A DNA stretch of 34,289 bases, from positions 1 to 34,289 of the forward strand of contig QNER01000006.1 of NCBI GenBank assembly GCA_003646175.1, written 5' to 3'. Positions within the stretch are counted from its first letter, which is position 1. The number at the start of each line of letters is the position of its first letter. The translations under genes and the position numbers were made by a program. Positions 7,846 to 16,081 of the stretch are shown piece by piece. Below the pieces are notes generated by a model, which was not told the DNA's origin, made no database searches, and saw nothing but the letters and a program-made list of their open reading frames with translations. The DNA is from Candidatus Parabeggiatoa sp. nov. 1. Lineage in GTDB: Bacteria > Pseudomonadota > Gammaproteobacteria > Beggiatoales > Beggiatoaceae.

Positions 7846-8049
7846 CTACGCTTGCTTCGTTTCACAGCGTTTTACACATTCTACGTTGGTTTCTACATCA
7901 ACATTTTTATTGTCATTAAACAATTTTGATTGATGGTTCTTTTGTCGCTGAAGATAGTATGCTACCAATTTTTTCGGTTCATGGTCACATTGCATCGATA
8001 TAATATGCCGAGCTTCCTGTATTCGGTTAAGAACGGGATCATTTTTCAA
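7846..8049 (-). CDS. Small partner (probable antitoxin) of the PIN toxin at 8039-8524
   Basis: The 67-residue product begins with TTG at 8049, inside the last codons of the PIN gene (11-base overlap, different frame). Its start (KNDPVLNRIQEARHIISMQC) and the DHEPKKLVAYYLQRQK motif match the short proteins that regularly follow PIN genes of this type. The last few residues and stop come from the TACGCTTGCT repeat, so the original C-terminus is probably replaced. Confidence 0.65.
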   Translation of the reverse strand: MKNDPVLNRIQEARHIISMQCDHEPKKLVAYYLQRQKNHQSKLFNDNKNVDVETNVECVKRCETKQA

Positions 8050-8524
8050 CTTCTGTTTCTCCTATCAATTCAAGGGGGGTTAATAAAGTGGGTACAAACA
8101 AACCCAGCAGGGTATTTATGCGTCTTATATGGGTAAATTTATTGGCGTTTGCAATATTTTTGCAATTCCAAGTGAGTAGAAAATCACATTTATGGTACGA
8201 TGCCACAGCGAGATGAAGTGCATCTCCCAACGGATCTTTTGGCATTAATTTATGTGCGAGGTAAATTTCGACAATTTCCGAAATGTCTTCTTCAAATGGG
8301 AGAAGCGGTATATTGCTAACCAATTCTAAAGTGTTAGCTTTAGTGGGATAGTCCCCTTTATTCAATTCATCAATGACCGCATCACTGGTAACGAGTTCAT
8401 AATTTTGTCGAGATTCATTCCACCATTGACGTGTCCAATTTCGACGTGCAACGATTTCCGGGGCGGTACGAATCTCATAATAAAAACTAGGAATAGACGT
8501 TTCAATATAGACTTTATATTTCAT
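8039..8524 (-). CDS. PIN-domain toxin (toxin-first pair)
   Basis: The protein is 161 residues. The first acidic residue lies in KVYIETSIPSFYYE, followed by VTSDAVIDELNKGDY, then DPLGDALHLAVASYHKCDFL and TWNCKNIAN, the expected PIN order. The IETSI start is typical of a PIN subgroup found with toxin-first pairs in cyanobacteria and sulfur bacteria. The frame is intact, with a ribosome site (GAAAGG) before 8524. It is a probable RNA nuclease, held in check by the overlapping downstream gene. This is the only PIN gene in the window with no visible lesion. Confidence 0.8.
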   Translation of the reverse strand: MKYKVYIETSIPSFYYEIRTAPEIVARRNWTRQWWNESRQNYELVTSDAVIDELNKGDYPTKANTLELVSNIPLLPFEEDISEIVEIYLAHKLMPKDPLGDALHLAVASYHKCDFLLTWNCKNIANANKFTHIRRINTLLGLFVPTLLTPLELIGETEVEK

Positions 8525-8612
8525 AAGTTACCTTTCTACCAGTGAATTGAGGTGAGGCTTTATCAAAGCTTCCTTTGTTGGGAGTGTATCAAATATTATC
8601 CGATAATTGTTC

Positions 8613-8785
8613 AAATTCAAATTTTATGCCTTTGATATTGTCATTTCTGGTTTAGGTATTGTGCCGTTTTTTTTTGGCTCACTTTTAATAATATCGCTAA
8701 CTCGCCTGAAGGAAATCAAAAGCACTGTAGGTTTTCGTTATGAAGGCACGCCAACTTATGGTGATGGTAATTAATTCAATGAATC
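8613..8785. other. Degenerate block shared with 13388-13580
   Basis: The stretch shares long segments with 13388-13580 (ATGCCTTTGATATTG, GTATTGTGCCGTTTT, TTTCGTTATGAAGG, ACGCCAA, TATGGTGATGG). Its second half also appears at 4083-4140. In all three places it lies just upstream of a PIN gene on the minus strand. No intact frame survives here. It may be the relic of a gene that once headed the PIN modules. Confidence 0.4.
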
Positions 8786-8786
8786 T

Positions 8787-8940
8787 GTTGGACTTTCTAG
8801 CGTAACGCAAACTGACGAGATAGTTTGGTAAGCGTTTTTAGTTTAGGGTAGGATAGGTAGCACTTTCGTTACATCCATCATTTTTGTTCAGGTTGATATT
8901 ATTATGATGGGTGTAACAAAAATGCTACCCGTTCGACGTT
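8787..8940. repeat. Dispersed repeat R1, copy 3
   Basis: It contains GTTGGACTTTCTAGCGTAACG, AGTTTGGTAAGCGTTTTTAG and the hairpin TTCGTTACATCCATCAT / ATGATGGGTGTAAC. It lies 40 bases beyond the end of the hicA relic on the minus strand. Confidence 0.65.
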
Positions 8941-8979
8941 CGTTTTTTTGTAACTTACTTAATCATCAAAGTTTTTTAT

Positions 8980-9196
8980 TTAAAGGTTATCAAGAAACTC
9001 ATCTATATCAACCTCGGCATCAAGCAAAGCACCTTTGAGTGTGTAGCGATCAATTTCATCATGGTATGGAAAAACTATTGTTACTGAAATCTGGATGCTT
9101 CATTTTTACATGACTGCCCTTACGGTGAACTTCAAAAAAATCGAGCCGTTCTAACGCGCCCAACACTTGCCTTCCTGATAATAGTGGTAATTTCAT
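8980..9196 (-). pseudogene. hicA: HicA toxin, frameshifted
   Basis: The first half (MKLPLLSGRQVLGALERLDF, then HRKGSHVKMKHPD) is standard HicA, including the catalytic His in GSHV. The remainder (VFPYHDEIDRYTLKGALLDA and EVDIDEFL) is in another frame, so an indel near 9095-9105 breaks the gene. HicA is an mRNA interferase with a double-stranded-RNA-binding-like fold. The ATG overlaps the hicB stop (ATGA). Confidence 0.8.
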
Positions 9197-9396
9197 AAGC
9201 TAAGCTCAACTGCCCCGCTGTTTTCACTTTGGATGAGTTCAAGGGGTTCTGGCTCCAAATACAAATCAATGGCCTCACGGATATTGTGGAGTACTTGTTC
9301 TCGTGTTTTTCCCTGTGACCAACAACTTTTTAATGATGGGCAATGGGCTACGAAGTAGCCATATTCACCGGGTTCGATAATCACTTTTAGGTTCAT
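9193..9396 (-). CDS. hicB: HicB-family antitoxin
   Basis: The 67-residue product has the short HicB pattern: VIIEPGEYGYFVAHCPSLKS, CWSQGKTREQVLHNIREAID, LYLE. The partial RNase-H-like fold of HicB binds and blocks HicA. In this sub-group the antitoxin gene comes first, with its stop overlapping the hicA start. The frame is intact. With its toxin dead, it survives as an orphan antitoxin. Confidence 0.85.
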   Translation of the reverse strand: MNLKVIIEPGEYGYFVAHCPSLKSCWSQGKTREQVLHNIREAIDLYLEPEPLELIQSENSGAVELSL

Positions 9397-9497
9397 GATA
9401 ATTCCTGTTAGTAAAGCTAAGTAAAGCGTGGTTTATTCTTCATGTCTGTTTGGAAAACAAATTTTCTCTTTTTAGAAAATCTAGCACCACGTTGGTC

Positions 9498-9648
9498 TGT
9501 TGGACTTTCTATCGTAACGCAAACCGATAAGAGAGTTTGGTAAGCGTTTTTCGTTTAGGGTAGGATAGGTAGAACTTTCGTTACATCCATCATTTTTGTT
9601 CATGTTGATATTATTATGATGGGCGTAACGAAGTTCTACCCATGCTTG
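9498..9648. repeat. Dispersed repeat R1, copy 4, with long hairpin
   Basis: This is the best-preserved hairpin of the family. Its arms are 9568-9593 and 9616-9641 (GGTAGAACTTTCGTTAC... against ...GTAACGAAGTTCTACC) around a short AT-rich loop. It ends one base before the stop of the 9649-12240 gene, so it may act as that gene's transcription terminator on the minus strand. Confidence 0.65.
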
Positions 9649-12240
9649 CTAAAAAGCACCGCGTCCCGATAAGACAGCTGGTAGAGTTTTAAGCAATAGT
9701 GCGATATCGTAAGTAAAAGATTGATGTTTTATATATTTTAAATCCATCTCAACTTGTTGTTCAAAAGGAATGAAAGAACGACCAGAGACTTGCCAAATGC
9801 AGGTAATACCAGACGTAACTTTTAAACGCTGACGTTGATAGGGCGTGTACTTAGCCACTTCGTCAGGCAATGGCGGACGTGGGCCTACCAAAGACATGTC
9901 ACCAATCAACACATTCCATAACTGAGGTAGTTCATCAATAGAATATCTGCGAATAAAACGACCTACCCGTGTTATCCGTGGGTCATGTTCCATTTTAAAC
10001 AATACGCTACCTTTCATTCCATTTAGTTTCATTAATGCCACTTTATGTTTTTCTGCATCAATATACATATAACGAAATTTCCACATTTTAAACACTCTAC
10101 CGTTCTTGCCAACACGTATTTGAGAAACAAATATAGGACCTTTGGAATCTAAACGAATCTGTAATGCTATTGTTAATAACAAAGGGGACAAAAAAATAAG
10201 AGCTGTTGCCGACACAACTATATCAAAAATACGTTTAGTGAACTGAAGTTGGTCGGGATTGATATTCTTTTTTAAGTGAGGTATCCATTTTTTTGGATAT
10301 TCAAATAACAATCTATGCAATTCCTTTGGAACTCTAACAGCCAATCTGTTTTCCATAAACGTCAAAAACACATAATCCCGCAAGCTATTTTTTGGAGCCT
10401 GCTTTTTCCATTTAGACGATAACCATTGTCTCAACGCAGAAAATGTACTTTTTTGTGAATCTGCAATTTCTAATTGAAAATCAGATATAGGTTTATCTGA
10501 GGCTTCATCCAATAATGTTTTTAAAGCCGTGCGTATTTTATTTTCTTGAGATAAAGGCAAATCTTTTATCAATTGATCGCGTAACCAATTAGGCATATAC
10601 CCATACCTAAACCAAGGCAAACGCGCAAGTTTAGCCAGGTTGTCGTTAGTCAACAGTTTGTTGCCGTCGGTTGTTTTAAGGTTATAGCCTAAATACAGTG
10701 TTAATTGCCAACGTATTTCTGGATACACGGCACACGCACTAAACCAGTCATAACCGTCTTTTCCCAAAAAATCGCGGACTTGTTTTAGTAATTCGGTGAC
10801 TTTAGCGCGAGCTGGGGCATGGCGTTCTAACCACCAATGGGAGAATTCATTGAAATAGCTGGGAAATGCGGTGAAATCCTTGGTAGAGTGCTTTGGGTTG
10901 AAATTGTCCGGTTGCGCTATTTCCGCTTTAATCTGTTCGGCCAATGTCATTAAGTCATTTTCATTGACGGGTACTGTTCTAATCAGAAAGTCCGCGTTTT
11001 CTAATAACTTTTCTTGATAGCCCCATTGTCCAGGCTGCTCTAACGTGAAAAAGGTTTTTTGTGTCCACACCGAAAATTGCGCAATCCAACGCACAATGTC
11101 GCCAGTTATCGGATCAATAAAACCATTGCCATCCGAAAACATCAGTAACCGATGGGCCGGATAATGATCGGCGAGTTCTGTTAGCAACAACGGTGGCAGA
11201 TCATCGTTTTCCGGATAACAGTGGCGCGGATCACCATCAAAATAATAACGGGCCACAAATACGCCTTCGGCAATGAGTTGATTGACTAACGCATCAATAA
11301 AATGGCTATGATGATCCTTGAAAGTGGTTCTATCTATTAAAACTAAATACTCTGGTATCGTTTTCGCAAAGCCTGTCACCGGCGTAAACCAACCACCGGC
11401 TTTAATCGTGCGTTTAATCGTCGCTTTTAGATCAACACAATCGGTGGCAATGGGCGTGTGTTTACGCAACTGTTGGGCAACCCGCGCCAAACCCACCGAT
11501 TGAAAAAGTCCGGCATTGATATTCTTAGCAAATAACTGTGTTATCTTTGGCGATTTGGATGTGCTTTTCCTAGTTAAATAAGGTTGTGCTTTGTATCGCT
11601 GCCATAAATACCAGAATAACCAACCGCATAGAATTAACCACAAAATTCCCCATACCCACCATTTTTGATAATAAGGTTGGTTTTCTATAGAGTTTCCGTT
11701 ATCTGTCGGTTTTATGTCATCTGATAAATTTAGAGTGGGCTCCGTAGATATTGTTGACGGTGAACCTTCGGAATCGTTTGGCGTTGGCGTTATTTGTTGC
11801 GAGGGTGTTTTTGGGGCATTATCTTTTTTATTGGATTGTTCAACATAAAAAACAGTAGGAAAAACAGAGAGTAACAAAAATATTATCAATGCAAAAATAA
11901 GAAACCCTTTTAAGTTTTTAACCGCCTGTTTTAATGCTTGCCACAGTTTTTGTACAAAAGTGAGTTGCGTTTCCTCAGGTTTTACGCTTTCGACGCGATT
12001 CACCCAATTATCAAAATGCTGGTTAAAATATTCTTGTTCTTGAAGTGAGTGACACAATATAGGCATTAACAGCGTTTTCATTGCGGTTAATTGCGGTGGG
12101 AGTTTATCCTGCGCCGCTAATGCCACGATTAAATCTTGGGCTGCAAAAAATTCTGTCGTGCCAATGTCATAGCCGGCTAGACGCAAGCCTTCTATAAAAA
12201 GCACGAGTTCGCCGTTATCTAAAATGTCGATGGTGTTCAT
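9649..12240 (-). CDS. CoxE/vWA-like membrane protein fused to a bacterial sugar transferase
   Basis: The single intact frame encodes 863 residues. Residues 1-85 resemble the N-terminal helical region of CoxE/vWA proteins (LRLAGYDIGTTEFFAAQDL). Membrane segments lie at about 112-132 and 194-212, with a low-complexity stretch between. Residues 296-425 look like a vWA fold: strand EYLVLIDRTTF, with a degenerate metal site in place of DxSxS, and LLMFSDGNGF. Residues 668-863 form a polyprenyl-phosphate sugar transferase domain: a membrane hairpin near 672-695, KFRYM, RRYSIDELPQLWNVLIGDMS, LVGPRP. Such transferases load the first sugar-phosphate onto undecaprenyl phosphate. The gene lies about 2.8 kb downstream of a moxR gene, its usual vWA partner, with inserted genes between. 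I know no standard protein with this fusion. Confidence 0.72.
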   Translation of the reverse strand: MNTIDILDNGELVLFIEGLRLAGYDIGTTEFFAAQDLIVALAAQDKLPPQLTAMKTLLMPILCHSLQEQEYFNQHFDNWVNRVESVKPEETQLTFVQKLWQALKQAVKNLKGFLIFALIIFLLLSVFPTVFYVEQSNKKDNAPKTPSQQITPTPNDSEGSPSTISTEPTLNLSDDIKPTDNGNSIENQPYYQKWWVWGILWLILCGWLFWYLWQRYKAQPYLTRKSTSKSPKITQLFAKNINAGLFQSVGLARVAQQLRKHTPIATDCVDLKATIKRTIKAGGWFTPVTGFAKTIPEYLVLIDRTTFKDHHSHFIDALVNQLIAEGVFVARYYFDGDPRHCYPENDDLPPLLLTELADHYPAHRLLMFSDGNGFIDPITGDIVRWIAQFSVWTQKTFFTLEQPGQWGYQEKLLENADFLIRTVPVNENDLMTLAEQIKAEIAQPDNFNPKHSTKDFTAFPSYFNEFSHWWLERHAPARAKVTELLKQVRDFLGKDGYDWFSACAVYPEIRWQLTLYLGYNLKTTDGNKLLTNDNLAKLARLPWFRYGYMPNWLRDQLIKDLPLSQENKIRTALKTLLDEASDKPISDFQLEIADSQKSTFSALRQWLSSKWKKQAPKNSLRDYVFLTFMENRLAVRVPKELHRLLFEYPKKWIPHLKKNINPDQLQFTKRIFDIVVSATALIFLSPLLLTIALQIRLDSKGPIFVSQIRVGKNGRVFKMWKFRYMYIDAEKHKVALMKLNGMKGSVLFKMEHDPRITRVGRFIRRYSIDELPQLWNVLIGDMSLVGPRPPLPDEVAKYTPYQRQRLKVTSGITCIWQVSGRSFIPFEQQVEMDLKYIKHQSFTYDIALLLKTLPAVLSGRGAF

Positions 12241-12404
12241 GTGCCAATATTATTTTCTTTTATAAGGAGTGACGCTGGTGATGGTCATTTATTGAATTTG
12301 TTGGATTTCCTTTCGTCATTCGTTGTGGTGGGTTTCGCGAAAGCTTTACCCACCCGACAATTTACCCATCCTACGCTCGCTTTCCAAAGGAAAACCTACG
12401 GGCT

Positions 12405-12556
12405 GGGGTGTTAAATATAGCATGATTTTGCCAATTACTCTTCACCCTATTTTTGTTCTGCTCTATATTTTTTCTTTAATAATCAAGTACTTAATATATA
12501 CTTGATAAATTCATGGTGAAAAATGATTGGTCATTTCTTGATTGATTTAACACCCT
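12405..12556. mobile_element. MITE, 152 bp, with an 11-bp target-site duplication
   Basis: The ends are GGGGTGTTAAAT and ATTTAACACCCT (11 of 12 bases inverted). The element is bounded on both sides by ACCTACGGGCT (12394-12404 and 12557-12567). The same host sequence occurs without the element at about 3418-3445 and 7579-7610, where AACCTACGRGCTAACC runs on uninterrupted. The insertion lies just beyond, and partly duplicates, the stop region of the 12566-12787 gene without damaging it. There is no coding content inside. Confidence 0.8.
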
Positions 12557-12565
12557 ACCTACGGG

Positions 12566-12787
12566 CTAACCTTTTGCTTTCCAATTCATAATTTGGTTAT
12601 GGATGTCTTCTATACCGGTATTTCCCCAATAGTCTGCTATTTCTTGTACGGTATCACCTTTGCCTCGTTCAATTAACACGATAAATTGCGTGGCTTTTTT
12701 AATACCTAATTGTCCCACTAATAAATTCCATCCTTCACGAATAATGGCAACGCTATCAGTCGTCGGTATAGCAACGGTTAAGTTCAT
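12566..12787 (-). CDS. PIN-partner small protein, full-length copy
   Basis: The 73-residue product starts MNLTVAIPTTDSVAIIREGW, continues with NLLVGQLGIKKATQFIVLIE and RGKGDTVQEIADYW, and ends NWKAKG. It is the longest of three copies in the window and shows what the other two lost. The start overlaps the stop of the PIN gene by four bases (ATGA), so translation is coupled and a toxin-antitoxin role is likely. It has no DNA-binding motif I recognise. Its own PIN partner carries a frameshift. Confidence 0.7.
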   Translation of the reverse strand: MNLTVAIPTTDSVAIIREGWNLLVGQLGIKKATQFIVLIERGKGDTVQEIADYWGNTGIEDIHNQIMNWKAKG

Positions 12788-13294
12788 TCAAATTCTCCTT
12801 GTTTCATTTTTTCAACGAAACGTATTGGATTCATGACAGAAAAATAGGTTTGATGATATGATTTAGCTAAACGACGGTAGCACTTAGTTTGTTTAATTTG
12901 TGTTACCTTTTTGTCACAAGAAATAAAATAGCGAGCTTTACCGATAATCGCTGAAGCAACATGTAAAGCATCACGCGCTTTTATTTTCTACTTTAGTTTC
13001 TACTTGTTGCCCTAATTTTAACGTTTCATCAGAGCTGTCAACATGATAAGATGATAAAGCCAAATAGTTTTCGACTTTAGCCTGTTTTTCTTTTTCAAGG
13101 ATATTATACACTTCAAACATAACAATATCTGAACCAAGCAGGCTCAAGCGTTTCATTTTGATAGCCTGAATAATTTCAAGACACGCATTGGCTTCTGTTT
13201 CGATATTAGGTTGTGTTTGGTCATCGAAAAGACGCGAATACATGTTGGTATCAAAATAAACTAAAATGGCATTGATATTAGATAAATCTTGCAC
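12784..13294 (-). pseudogene. PIN-domain toxin with one frameshift
   Basis: The GTG start at 13294 follows AGGAAATATCAAA. The N-terminal part has the PIN start YFDTNMYSRLFDD and runs to residue 107. A single extra base near 12985-13000, compared with the sister copy at 3.7 kb, throws the frame. The rest (KARDALHVASAIIGKARYF, SCDKKVTQIK, NPIRF) continues in another frame to a TGA overlapping the next gene. The total of 511 bases is one over a multiple of three, as expected for one insertion. It is the same family as the dead copy at 3542-4029. Confidence 0.8.
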
Positions 13295-13387
13295 TTTGAT
13301 ATTTCCTAAATGTTATTAGCATCATGACTGTTTGGGAAAAACCATGATATATAGCACTCGTTAAGGCCTGATAAAAAGTATCATTTA

Positions 13388-13580
13388 TTACACACTTAAA
13401 GCATGAGAGTCAACAAAAGCGCAAATTTGAGTTTGATGCCTTTGATATTGCCGAAGGTATTGTGCCGTTTTGTTTAGCTCACCCTTGATAATGTCGCTGA
13501 CTCGTTGGTAAAAATCAAAAGCATGGTAGTTTTTTGTTATGAAGGAACGCCAATTTATGGTGATGGCAATCCAATGGATT
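13388..13580 (-). other. Gene relic upstream of the PIN module
   Basis: On the minus strand a frame reads FDFYQRVSDIIKGELNKTAQ, then YLRQYQRHQTQI, and ends ALSV. It looks protein-like and may be the 3' end of an unknown gene. The related block at 8613-8785 has no such frame intact. I do not recognise the family. Nothing else supportable lies between 13295 and 13659. Confidence 0.3.
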
Positions 13581-13659
13581 GGTTGGATTTCCGAACAAAT
13601 TATGCATTCCAACGCGCCAACGTTGGAACGCGAAATTTCTTCGAGACAAAGTTTCTGAT

Positions 13660-14697
13660 TTATACTTTATCGATACTGAGTAATCCTGTATTTGTCAAAG
13701 AGTCTGCGACAATCACTTGATCCAACCAGTTATCTAATTGTTCAATATCATCGGTGGATTCTATTTTCTTTATCACGTTATCGGGTATGGTTGAAAATTT
13801 GCGTTGTAATTGACGAATCAATATGCGGTGTTGAGTGTGCAATGTTCCCCAATCTTTACCCGCTTGCTGTCCATGCCATGCGCTTTCAGCCAAGGCCTCT
13901 CGGATTACGCCAATTCTCCACATTTGTTCTGGCAATTCTCTGAAATACCGATCGATATAAGGTATTGTGTCTTCATGTATTTTCGGTTTCATTTGTTTCA
14001 CCTCCAAAATTTTTTCCCATATCACTTTGGGATCTGTGGCAAATCCAACGTCTATTACCAATTGAAGATAGTTTGTCAAGCCTTCACGGAGACATAATGA
14101 AATAAACTGTGACAATTTTTCACCCCGCGCTAATGGTAACAGGGGATAGTTACCCTCAACCAATGCCAGTTCTGAAGGACAAATAATCCATTGTGAAAAT
14201 CCTTCTTCACAGTTGTAAATGCCATCCTCAATCTTAACCAATCTCACGTCTGGTTTCATTTTATTAAGAATTTTAATGGGTTTCGTGACACAAACAATTG
14301 TGAGTGTTCTCAGGCTTGGATATCGGTTGAGTTTGCTATCGTCAACGTCATCATTAGTCTCTTCATCAAGGGTGTCAGTGTCTGTATCTTCATTCTCTTC
14401 ATTTTCAGATTTTAAAGCACCCAGTCCCCATGATCGCATCATAATTAGATTATAGTCTAACAGGGTTAATGGATCATGGATGCCTTTCAATTCAAGGGCA
14501 TTAAGCCTACGAAAATGGGAAAAAACAGTGTTTTGTAATTGCGCTTTGTCGGAATCAGTACATGTGACTACTAAATCAATACTTCGCCCCCGAAAAAATA
14601 CCTCTCGTTCGGTTTCTACAGCAATGCCTTTATTTTCAAAGAATTGTCTATAAAAGGCTTTAGTGGTATCGTCAAACGGTTCGTGTGAAGAAGTCAT
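13660..14697 (-). CDS. PD-(D/E)XK nuclease-like protein with DUF4351-like C-terminal part
   Basis: I chose the ATG at 14697 (345 residues, TSSHEPFDDTTKAFYRQFF) because the longer frame upstream is not protein-like. The segment VETEREVFFRGRSIDLVV followed by LNALELKGIHDPL matches a D...ExK nuclease core. An acid-rich run, mostly D, E, T and N, occupies about residues 100-125. The C-terminal helices (QLQRKFSTIPDNVIKKI ... LDNWLDQVIVADSL) resemble the tail of transposase-like Rpn/DUF4351 proteins. It sits between moxR and the vWA fusion gene, on the same strand. It could be an accessory effector of that system or an unrelated insertion. No catalytic function can be shown from sequence alone. Confidence 0.55.
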   Translation of the reverse strand: MTSSHEPFDDTTKAFYRQFFENKGIAVETEREVFFRGRSIDLVVTCTDSDKAQLQNTVFSHFRRLNALELKGIHDPLTLLDYNLIMMRSWGLGALKSENEENEDTDTDTLDEETNDDVDDSKLNRYPSLRTLTIVCVTKPIKILNKMKPDVRLVKIEDGIYNCEEGFSQWIICPSELALVEGNYPLLPLARGEKLSQFISLCLREGLTNYLQLVIDVGFATDPKVIWEKILEVKQMKPKIHEDTIPYIDRYFRELPEQMWRIGVIREALAESAWHGQQAGKDWGTLHTQHRILIRQLQRKFSTIPDNVIKKIESTDDIEQLDNWLDQVIVADSLTNTGLLSIDKV

Positions 14698-14767
14698 ATC
14701 AGTTACCCATTTTATTTTCAATTCAATTCTAAGGAGTGATGCTAGCGCGTTGAAACGATAAATAGTT

Positions 14768-15059
14768 GAGTACAACGAATTTTGTTCCTAAACGAATATT
14801 GATTAAATCCTTTTCTGGTGTTTGTAAAAAAGGCTATTTTTCAACACAGAGAACACAGAGTACCACAGAGTACCACAGAGTATAAGTCTAGGATTTTTAT
14901 ATATTATTATACAAAACACTGTGTAACGTTGTGTTTTTTTTGCCATCGAATTTGAAAACTGATAGGTGATAAGCCTTTCTTATATACAATCCCTGTAGTT
15001 CCAGTTTTTTTTGATAGCGGGAAAACCGAATTCGTTTAGGAACAAAATTCGCTGTACTC
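14768..15059. mobile_element. MITE-like element, about 292 bp, 31-bp terminal inverted repeats
   Basis: The left end GAGTACAACGAATTTTGTTC and the complement of the right end GAGTACAGCGAATTTTGTTC match, and the match continues through CTAAACGAAT (two differences in 31). The interior has direct repeats of ACCACAGAG and ACACAGAG (14840-14884). The right end lies four bases beyond the moxR stop, so the element has landed at the exact 3' border of moxR. Related ends are seen at 32268-32303 and 33760-33787. No clear target duplication was found. Confidence 0.6.
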
Positions 15060-15063
15060 ATAT

Positions 15064-16068
15064 TTAACCTTTATTTTTAAGCCAGTCTTCAAAAATGTCT
15101 TTGGCAAGTTCTTGATCATCGGTATTGGTGACTAACGTACTTAATGTCCGTGCTAAATCATCAGGATAGCGATATTCGGTATTGCGCCCTTTAAACATTT
15201 GATGCAATGTCTTTAACCAATTTAATAATTTGGCGGTGGCTGGTTTTTCTTTTAATTGATTTCGCAATTCAAAGAATAAATCCAACGCATCGTTTAGCAA
15301 TTCACTGCTATGTTTGGCAATTTGCCCCAACCGTTTTTCCACAATTTGAGATAATATTTCCCGCGTTGGAAAAGGAATATTGTAGTAAACGCAACGGCGC
15401 AAAAAGGCCGCAGGTAAATGCTTTTCTGAGTTGCTGGTGAGTATCAATATCGGTTTAAACCGTTCATCCGCCACGCTAATTTCATCATCAATGTCCAATT
15501 CAGGCACATGAAAATAGTTATGTTCCACTTCATTCAGAATATCGTTAGGAAAATCGCGGGGGGCTTTGTCGATTTCATCAATCAATACCACAGAACGTTG
15601 TGCTTTGCCCGGATGTTTAAAACCGGTGGGCAAAAAAGGCTTAACCTTTTCTTCATCATTCGCCAGTATAATCGCTTTACCTAACGCAGTATATTTCAAA
15701 TAATCTTTAGCGTTTGGCGTATCTTGGTTGCGCGCTTGTGCCACTTGTACCGCGTGAAAATGCCGCAGCGCATCGTAAATATAAAACAAATCTTGTGCTT
15801 TATGATCGGATTTGGTTTCAAATTTAAGCACCGGTAAACCAAATTGCCATGCGACATGATGGGCGAGAGGTGTTTTACCTGTTCCCGGCTCCCCGGTTAA
15901 TAATAGCGGTTGCCCTAATAATAAAGCGACATTAACCGCATCCACTAACCCATCATCAGGCCTATAAGTTTCTGGACGTATTTCGCTAATTGGGCGCGAT
16001 GACGGTAATTCAACCGGATTGCTAGGGGGTGGCTCTGGCAGTGTTTTTTGGTAAAATGGGAAATCCAT
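15064..16068 (-). CDS. MoxR-type AAA+ ATPase
   Basis: The protein is 334 residues. Walker A is GEPGTGKT at 59-66, Walker B VVLIDEID at 160-167, sensor 1 LILTSNSEKHLP, and arginine finger region FLRRCVYYNIPFP. The C-terminal lid is helical. MoxR ATPases act as chaperone-like activators and are normally paired with vWA proteins. In biological-conflict operons MoxR is one of the core components beside vWA and effector proteins. The gene begins 13 bases after the stop that closes the caspase read-through tail, so it is co-transcribed with caspase and EACC1. The frame is intact. Confidence 0.88.
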   Translation of the reverse strand: MDFPFYQKTLPEPPPSNPVELPSSRPISEIRPETYRPDDGLVDAVNVALLLGQPLLLTGEPGTGKTPLAHHVAWQFGLPVLKFETKSDHKAQDLFYIYDALRHFHAVQVAQARNQDTPNAKDYLKYTALGKAIILANDEEKVKPFLPTGFKHPGKAQRSVVLIDEIDKAPRDFPNDILNEVEHNYFHVPELDIDDEISVADERFKPILILTSNSEKHLPAAFLRRCVYYNIPFPTREILSQIVEKRLGQIAKHSSELLNDALDLFFELRNQLKEKPATAKLLNWLKTLHQMFKGRNTEYRYPDDLARTLSTLVTNTDDQELAKDIFEDWLKNKG

Positions 16069-16081
16069 GTTTGATAAACCT

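Noticed and set aside
13505-13720. 71-residue plus-strand frame
   Set aside because: It covers the degenerate block shared with 8.7 kb and the 3' end of the nuclease gene on the other strand; not conserved as a frame in the other copy.
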